Shown here one piece after another: positions 15,021-18,592 of a stretch of 18,592 bases of DNA. Position numbers and translations under genes: made by a program. The notes under the pieces are model-generated. The model made no database searches, was not told the origin of the DNA, and saw nothing but the letters and a program-made list of their open reading frames with translations. The stretch comes from JAJTFW01 sp964534995. Lineage in GTDB: Bacteria; Bacteroidota; Bacteroidia; AKYH767-A; OLB10. The stretch is taken from contig CAZHSC010000071.1 in assembly GCA_964534995.1 (NCBI GenBank), forward strand, positions 1 through 18,592, written 5' to 3'. Within the stretch, counting starts at the first letter, position 1, and each line of letters begins with the position of its first letter.

Positions 15021-16001
15021 CTACTGAACCATCAGGTTACATCCACGCAGTTCCGAAGCGTCAAAGCGGCCCAGGACTTCAAAAAAACCATCTTCGTGCC
15101 CGCGACCAAGGTCTTCGGTGGCGATAAAGGCGCAGGAATGCGCATTGGCAAGGTCGGTGATACAAATAGCACCGGTAATACCTTTTGCCACAAACGTAAA
15201 TGGATCGTTTAGTTCATGAATCCGGATACGCATCCAGGGTGGACATTGAAAAAAACCATTTCTCTGCGCATAGGCCTGTGACAACAATTCCGTCATACCG
15301 TACTCCGAATGAATCTTGCCGACTGAAAAGCCTTTACACAGGAACTGGTGTAACTCTTCCCGGATCAGTTCCTTTCTCCTCCCTTTCATGCCTCCGGTTT
15401 CCATCACTGTCAATTCCGGAAATTCAAGCGGAAACTGCTCCACCATATCCAGTAAAGCATAACTCACTCCGATAAGCACTGTTTTCTGTTTGCGCTCTCG
15501 CATCATTTTCAACACTTCCGACAGCTTCCCGTACTGATTCAGGTAAAAGCCGCTGTCGGGATGCCGGCTTTGCCGGATGAGGCCTTCGGCCATGTATACG
15601 AGCGAGGAGCCTTTGCGCTCCAGGTAGGAAGGCAGGAGTGCCAGGATGCAGGAGCCCGATACCGGCCCATAAAACATCTCAAAAGTATCCATGAAACTTT
15701 TTTCATACAAATGGATATCTGTAACAGGATGCCTCGATGGCACCTGCCGGGTGGTGCCGCTGCTGTAAAAAGTGATCATGGGTGTTGTTGCGGGGTCATG
15801 CACATCGTGCGTCTTAAAAAAAGACACCGGCATATAGGGAATATCCTCCCAGTGCCTGATTTTTAAAGGATTGACATGGATAGCTTCCAGCCAGGACTTA
15901 TACACCGGAATGTGCTTCGCCTGGTAATGAAAGAGGGAGAGCGCCTGCTTTTGAAAGGAAGCTTCATCCCTTACCGCGAAACAAGCATAGGGATGTATCA
16001 T
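15021..16001 (-). CDS. LuxE/PaaK-like acyl-adenylating protein (acyl-protein synthetase family)
   Basis: The family includes LuxE, which activates a fatty acid with ATP and transfers it to an enzyme cysteine, and PaaK-type CoA ligases. The 326-residue product shows the phosphate-binding YSSGTT (79-84), ETGGMKGRRKE (201-211), HSEYGMTELLSQ (231-242), whose Glu/Tyr/Gly belong to the adenylate site, and EDLG (296-299) followed by GRFDASELRG (311-320). It is shorter than PaaK ligases (about 430) and lacks their full C-terminal lid domain, so it is closer to LuxE. It starts two bases after the nadB stop, so the two are almost certainly co-translated. The substrate is unknown and a role in NAD synthesis is not implied by sequence. 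Confidence 0.85.
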   Translation of the reverse strand: MIHPYACFAVRDEASFQKQALSLFHYQAKHIPVYKSWLEAIHVNPLKIRHWEDIPYMPVSFFKTHDVHDPATTPMITFYSSGTTRQVPSRHPVTDIHLYEKSFMDTFEMFYGPVSGSCILALLPSYLERKGSSLVYMAEGLIRQSRHPDSGFYLNQYGKLSEVLKMMRERKQKTVLIGVSYALLDMVEQFPLEFPELTVMETGGMKGRRKELIREELHQFLCKGFSVGKIHSEYGMTELLSQAYAQRNGFFQCPPWMRIRIHELNDPFTFVAKGITGAICITDLANAHSCAFIATEDLGRGHEDGFFEVLGRFDASELRGCNLMVQ

Positions 16002-16003
16002 GG

Positions 16004-17584
16004 TCAGAGGGCGGGAGTATCCTGTTCCAGGTCGGTATTATAATGCAGCCCGCGGTTTTCTGTACGTGACATGGCCGCTTTGGTAACGAGATAGCCCAGG
16101 TTGATCAGATTCCTGAGCTCACAGAGGGCAGGAGAAACGGTGGTGCGTTCATATAACGCTTCGGTCTCACCGTAAATAATACGCAGGCGGTCCATGGCTC
16201 TTTTCAACCTGGTGTTTGTACGGACAATGCCCACGTAATTGCTCATCAGCGATTGCAGTTCGCGCCGGTTCTGGGTAATCAGTATCATCTCCCTGGGGGC
16301 GCTGGTACCTTCGGCATTCCAGTCCGGTACGTCGTTGTTCCATGAAATATCGCCGAGGGTGTCCGTACTGTGTGTCCAGGCCCTGTGCGAATACACCAAT
16401 GCCTCCAGCAGTGAATTTGAGGCCAGCCGGTTGGCGCCATGAAGCCCGGTGCGTGTACATTCACCGGAGGCATAGAGGTTCCGGATATCGGTACAGCCAT
16501 GCTCATCTACATTAATACCTCCGCACATGTAGTGTGCCGCCGGCGAAACGGGGATCATTTGCTTCATTGGGTCTATGCCGATGCTCAGACATTTACCGAG
16601 AATGTTGGGGAAATGGCTTTTAAATTTTCCGGCATCTATACCGGTACAGTCCAGAAACACATGCTCTCCCCCGCTCTTCTTGATTTCACTGTCGATGGCC
16701 CTCGCTACAATATCGCGCGGCGCCAGCGATGCACGTTCATCGTATCTACCCATAAAATCTTCATGGTCTGCATTTCGAAGGATGGCTCCTGCCCCCCGCA
16801 CGGCTTCGGAGATCAGAAAACAAGGGCTTTCCCCCGGATGATATAGCCCCGTGGGATGAAACTGTATAAACTCCATATCCCGTACGGTACCTTTCGCCCT
16901 GTACACCATGGCCACTCCGTCGCCGGTAGCGATCAGCGGATTGGTGGTGGTGCGGTACAGTTGTCCGGCCCCGCCCGTGGAAATCATGGTGATTTTACTT
17001 AAAATGGTTTCTACTTTATTCGTTTCGAGGTTCAGCACATAGGCGCCATAACAACAAATGCCGCCTGTACTTCTCGACACCTCTTCTCCCAGGTGATGTT
17101 GCGTGATGAGGTCCAGCGCAAAATAGTGAGCGTGCACTTCAATATCCGGATGACGTGAGATCTGTTCCAGGAGGCTGCGCTCAATCTCCGCTCCGGTACT
17201 GTCCTTATGATGAAGGATACGGTGTTCAGAATGCCCTCCTTCCCTGGCCAGGTCATACCTGCCGCTGGCATCCTTATCAAAATCAGTTCCCCAGTTTATC
17301 AACTCATGAATCCGGTCCATCCCCTCCGCAATCACCATGCGCACCACTTTTTCATTACAGATGCCGTCGCCCGCAACCAGTGTATCGGCAATGTGCTTTT
17401 CCACTGAATCGGGTGCATAGGTTACTGCCGCTATACCTCCCTGGGCATACTTGGTATTGGTTTCATCCCTATTCGCTTTGGTGATAATGGTGACTTTACC
17501 CAGTGCCGCGGCTTTTAAAGCATAGCTCAGGCCGGCGATGCCGGATCCGATGATGAGAAAATCAGTTTTTTTCCGCTGGGGCAT
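16004..17584 (-). CDS. nadB: L-aspartate oxidase NadB
   Basis: NadB oxidises L-aspartate to iminosuccinate using FAD, with fumarate or oxygen as acceptor, in the first step of de novo NAD synthesis; NadA then makes quinolinate. The 526-residue product has the FAD dinucleotide fold FLIIGSGIAGLSYALKAA (9-26), TKYAQGGIAAV (44-54), the catalytic region REGGHSEHRILHHKDSTG (114-131), and FIQFHPTGLYHPG with HANRLA-type motif ASGECTRTGLHGANRLASNS in the FAD/capping part. Length is standard. nadA and nadC are not in the window. A TATTTTTG box lies 35 bases upstream of the ATG. It shares an intergenic region with the divergent nfu-type gene; NadA needs a [4Fe-4S] cluster, so the neighbourhood makes metabolic sense, though this is inference. 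Confidence 0.96.
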   Translation of the reverse strand: MPQRKKTDFLIIGSGIAGLSYALKAAALGKVTIITKANRDETNTKYAQGGIAAVTYAPDSVEKHIADTLVAGDGICNEKVVRMVIAEGMDRIHELINWGTDFDKDASGRYDLAREGGHSEHRILHHKDSTGAEIERSLLEQISRHPDIEVHAHYFALDLITQHHLGEEVSRSTGGICCYGAYVLNLETNKVETILSKITMISTGGAGQLYRTTTNPLIATGDGVAMVYRAKGTVRDMEFIQFHPTGLYHPGESPCFLISEAVRGAGAILRNADHEDFMGRYDERASLAPRDIVARAIDSEIKKSGGEHVFLDCTGIDAGKFKSHFPNILGKCLSIGIDPMKQMIPVSPAAHYMCGGINVDEHGCTDIRNLYASGECTRTGLHGANRLASNSLLEALVYSHRAWTHSTDTLGDISWNNDVPDWNAEGTSAPREMILITQNRRELQSLMSNYVGIVRTNTRLKRAMDRLRIIYGETEALYERTTVSPALCELRNLINLGYLVTKAAMSRTENRGLHYNTDLEQDTPAL

Positions 17585-17618
17585 ATGATATAAAACCTGT
17601 TAAGATATAAGGGCTTCG

Positions 17619-17626
17619 CAAAAATA
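17619..17626 (-). promoter_or_regulatory. Candidate -7 box of nadB
   Basis: TATTTTTG on the minus strand matches TAnnTTTG. It lies 34 bases before the nadB ATG and 47 bases from the divergent nfu -7 box. No TTG is seen at the -33 distance. Confidence 0.45.
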
Positions 17627-17673
17627 AGATATTCAGTCAAACAGAATGGACGCCATCTTTGTTTTGATCTCTG

Positions 17674-17681
17674 TATCTTTG
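17674..17681 (+). promoter_or_regulatory. -7 promoter box of the Nfu-type gene
   Basis: TATCTTTG is an exact TAnnTTTG match. Fourteen bases follow before the ATG at 17696. It overlaps an in-frame GTG at 17681, which argues against that upstream start. No clear TTG at the -33 distance. Confidence 0.6.
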
Positions 17682-17695
17682 TGACAATATCTCTT

Positions 17696-18337
17696 ATGCG
17701 ACCAATCAACGTTTACGCCGAACTGACTCCCAATCCCAACAGTCTTAAATTTGTAGCAGATGTAATGTTACTGGAAGGAGGATCCATAGAATATGCAAGT
17801 CCGGAAGAAGCCGTAAATTGTCCTCTGGCAAAACAATTGTTTGCATTCAGTGGCGTAGATAAAGTATTTATCACCTCAAATTTTGTCACCATCAATAAAG
17901 CGGGCGACATCGACTGGTTTGACATTACCAATATTTTGAGAGAATTCATTCGAAATTTTCTGGTTTCTGATGAGAAACTTTTTTTAAACAGTCCATTTGA
18001 AGAGGGGCATATTCCTCATAAAAAAGTTACGATGCCTGAAAAGAAGGCCGCAGAAATTATCAATTCAGCTCCTGTTACTAAAACTGAAGATGCTGCACCG
18101 GACCCTGAAGCAGAAAAGAAAATCATGGAATTGCTGGATGAATACATACGTCCTGCGGTAGAAGGGGATGGTGGTGCTATAGATTTTCGATCTTATAAAA
18201 ACGGGGTGGTCAGTGTTGTATTGAAAGGAGCCTGCAGCGGATGCCCCTCTTCAACAGTCACGCTAAAGGCAGGTATAGAAAATTTATTGAAGCAAATGGT
18301 TCCCGGAGTGCAGGAAGTGGTGGCGGTATCGGAATAA
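17696..18337 (+). CDS. Nfu-type iron-sulfur cluster scaffold/carrier protein
   Basis: Nfu proteins hold a [4Fe-4S] cluster between two subunits and pass it to target enzymes in the cytoplasm. The 213-residue product has an N-terminal Nfu domain (about 6-95; LTPNPNSLKF at 10-19 is its signature), a linker rich in Lys, Ala and acidic residues (about 108-140), and a C-terminal NifU-like domain (about 142-213) with GDGGAIDF (157-164) and the cluster ligands in GACSGCPSS (Cys180, Cys183). This N-Nfu plus NifU_C order matches eukaryotic NFU1 and many Bacteroidota homologues rather than E. coli NfuA, whose N-terminal domain is A-type. The start ATG at 17696 follows a strong -7 box. It is divergent from nadB. 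Confidence 0.94.
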   Translation: MRPINVYAELTPNPNSLKFVADVMLLEGGSIEYASPEEAVNCPLAKQLFAFSGVDKVFITSNFVTINKAGDIDWFDITNILREFIRNFLVSDEKLFLNSPFEEGHIPHKKVTMPEKKAAEIINSAPVTKTEDAAPDPEAEKKIMELLDEYIRPAVEGDGGAIDFRSYKNGVVSVVLKGACSGCPSSTVTLKAGIENLLKQMVPGVQEVVAVSE

Positions 18338-18370
18338 CGGTATATTTCAAATCCGGTTTATCCCTTTAAA

Positions 18371-18592
18371 ATAATTTTCGACGAAAATGAGGGTGGAAAT
18401 GCAAGGTTCCCCCGTGCAGATGGCGTTGTGCTCATTTGCACCCCGACAGTCAACTCATATGGTTTCCCTGAAGCGTGCTTCGCACTGCTTCAGGGAACGG
18501 ATACAAACGGGTATAAGTATTTATTCCTTGTTCATATAAATTTTTTTCACGACTAAAATGAGGGTGGAAACGCAAGGTTCCCCCGTGCAGAT
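18371..18592. repeat. Pair of 38-bp direct repeats with intervening hairpin; second copy runs off the window
   Basis: Copy 1 (18384-18421) and copy 2 (18555-18592) begin AAAATGAGGGTGG and end GGTTCCCCCGTGCAGAT, and differ at only one base (T at 18400, C at 18571). They are 171 bp apart. Weaker similarity extends left as ATAA, a T-run and CGAC (from about 18371 and 18536). Copy 2 is cut by the window edge, so its true length is unknown. Within copy 1 GGAA can pair with TTCC, and AAATGAG (18385-18391) is exactly complementary to CTCATTT (18431-18437), suggesting a folded element. No open reading frame or known RNA family is recognised. Confidence 0.8.
18464..18497. repeat. Long GC-rich hairpin between the direct repeats
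   Basis: TTCCCTGAAGC (18464-18474) is perfectly complementary to GCTTCAGGGAA (18487-18497). Inside, GTGC (18475-18478) pairs with GCAC (18482-18485) around a TTC loop with one bulged base, giving a 15-bp stem. It lies 126 bases after the nfu stop and is not followed by a T-tract in either direction, so it is unlike a simple intrinsic terminator. Confidence 0.8.

Noticed and set aside
18464..18497. Integron attC-like site (GTTTCCC ... GGGAAC hairpin)
   Set aside because: The core triplets have the wrong orientation for attC and there is no integrase or gene cassette structure.
18384..18592. CRISPR array
   Set aside because: Only two repeat copies are visible and the interval between them (133 bp) is far longer than CRISPR spacers; no cas gene is present.

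Overview
The window looks like a chromosomal segment of a Bacteroidota bacterium, probably Chitinophagia/Sphingobacteriia-like; this is an inference from content. Supporting signs are a TonB-dependent receptor with an N-terminal carboxypeptidase-regulatory-like domain, a Bacteroidota-style cytochrome oxidase accessory cluster, almost no Shine-Dalgarno sequences, and repeated upstream boxes of the form TAnnTTTG, the Bacteroidota -7 promoter element. No tRNA, rRNA, CRISPR array, transposase or phage gene was seen.

Layout. Bases 3-788 hold the 3' part of a probable outer-membrane beta-barrel gene, convergent with recJ (821-2551, minus). Two RNA/DNA maintenance genes follow on the minus strand, each with its own promoter: trhO (2714-3772, tRNA U34 hydroxylase) and an AlkD-like DNA glycosylase (3863-4534). 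A possible metal-handling region spans 4655-8887: a small secreted or anchored protein, a DUF2231 membrane protein, a TonB-dependent receptor with a C-x-x-C in its plug, and a divergent DtxR/MntR-type regulator. A perfect 16-bp inverted repeat, GTTAGACTTATCTAAC, lies between the receptor and the regulator and is a good candidate for the regulator's operator.

Bases 8907-13206 (minus) form a seven-gene cytochrome c oxidase cluster read in the order ctaB, two subunit III genes, subunit IV, SCO copper chaperone, DUF420/CtaM and a small CxxC membrane protein. The catalytic subunits I and II and ctaA are not in the window. The cluster starts with a clear promoter directly in front of ctaB, and the last small gene has a second promoter. 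Next come a polyprenyl-phosphate glycosyl-1-phosphate transferase (13403-14788, minus), and a tight pair nadB then a LuxE/PaaK-like acyl-adenylating protein (17584 down to 15021, minus). Divergent from nadB is an Nfu-type Fe-S scaffold (17696-18337, plus).

The right edge (18371-18592) is non-coding. It contains two near-identical 38-bp direct repeats 171 bp apart, with a long GC-rich hairpin between them. The second copy runs off the window, so this may be the beginning of an array or a family of structured elements; it is the least explained part of the sequence. A second general observation is that many TAnnTTTG boxes stop only 4-7 bases before the ATG, which predicts leaderless or nearly leaderless mRNAs.
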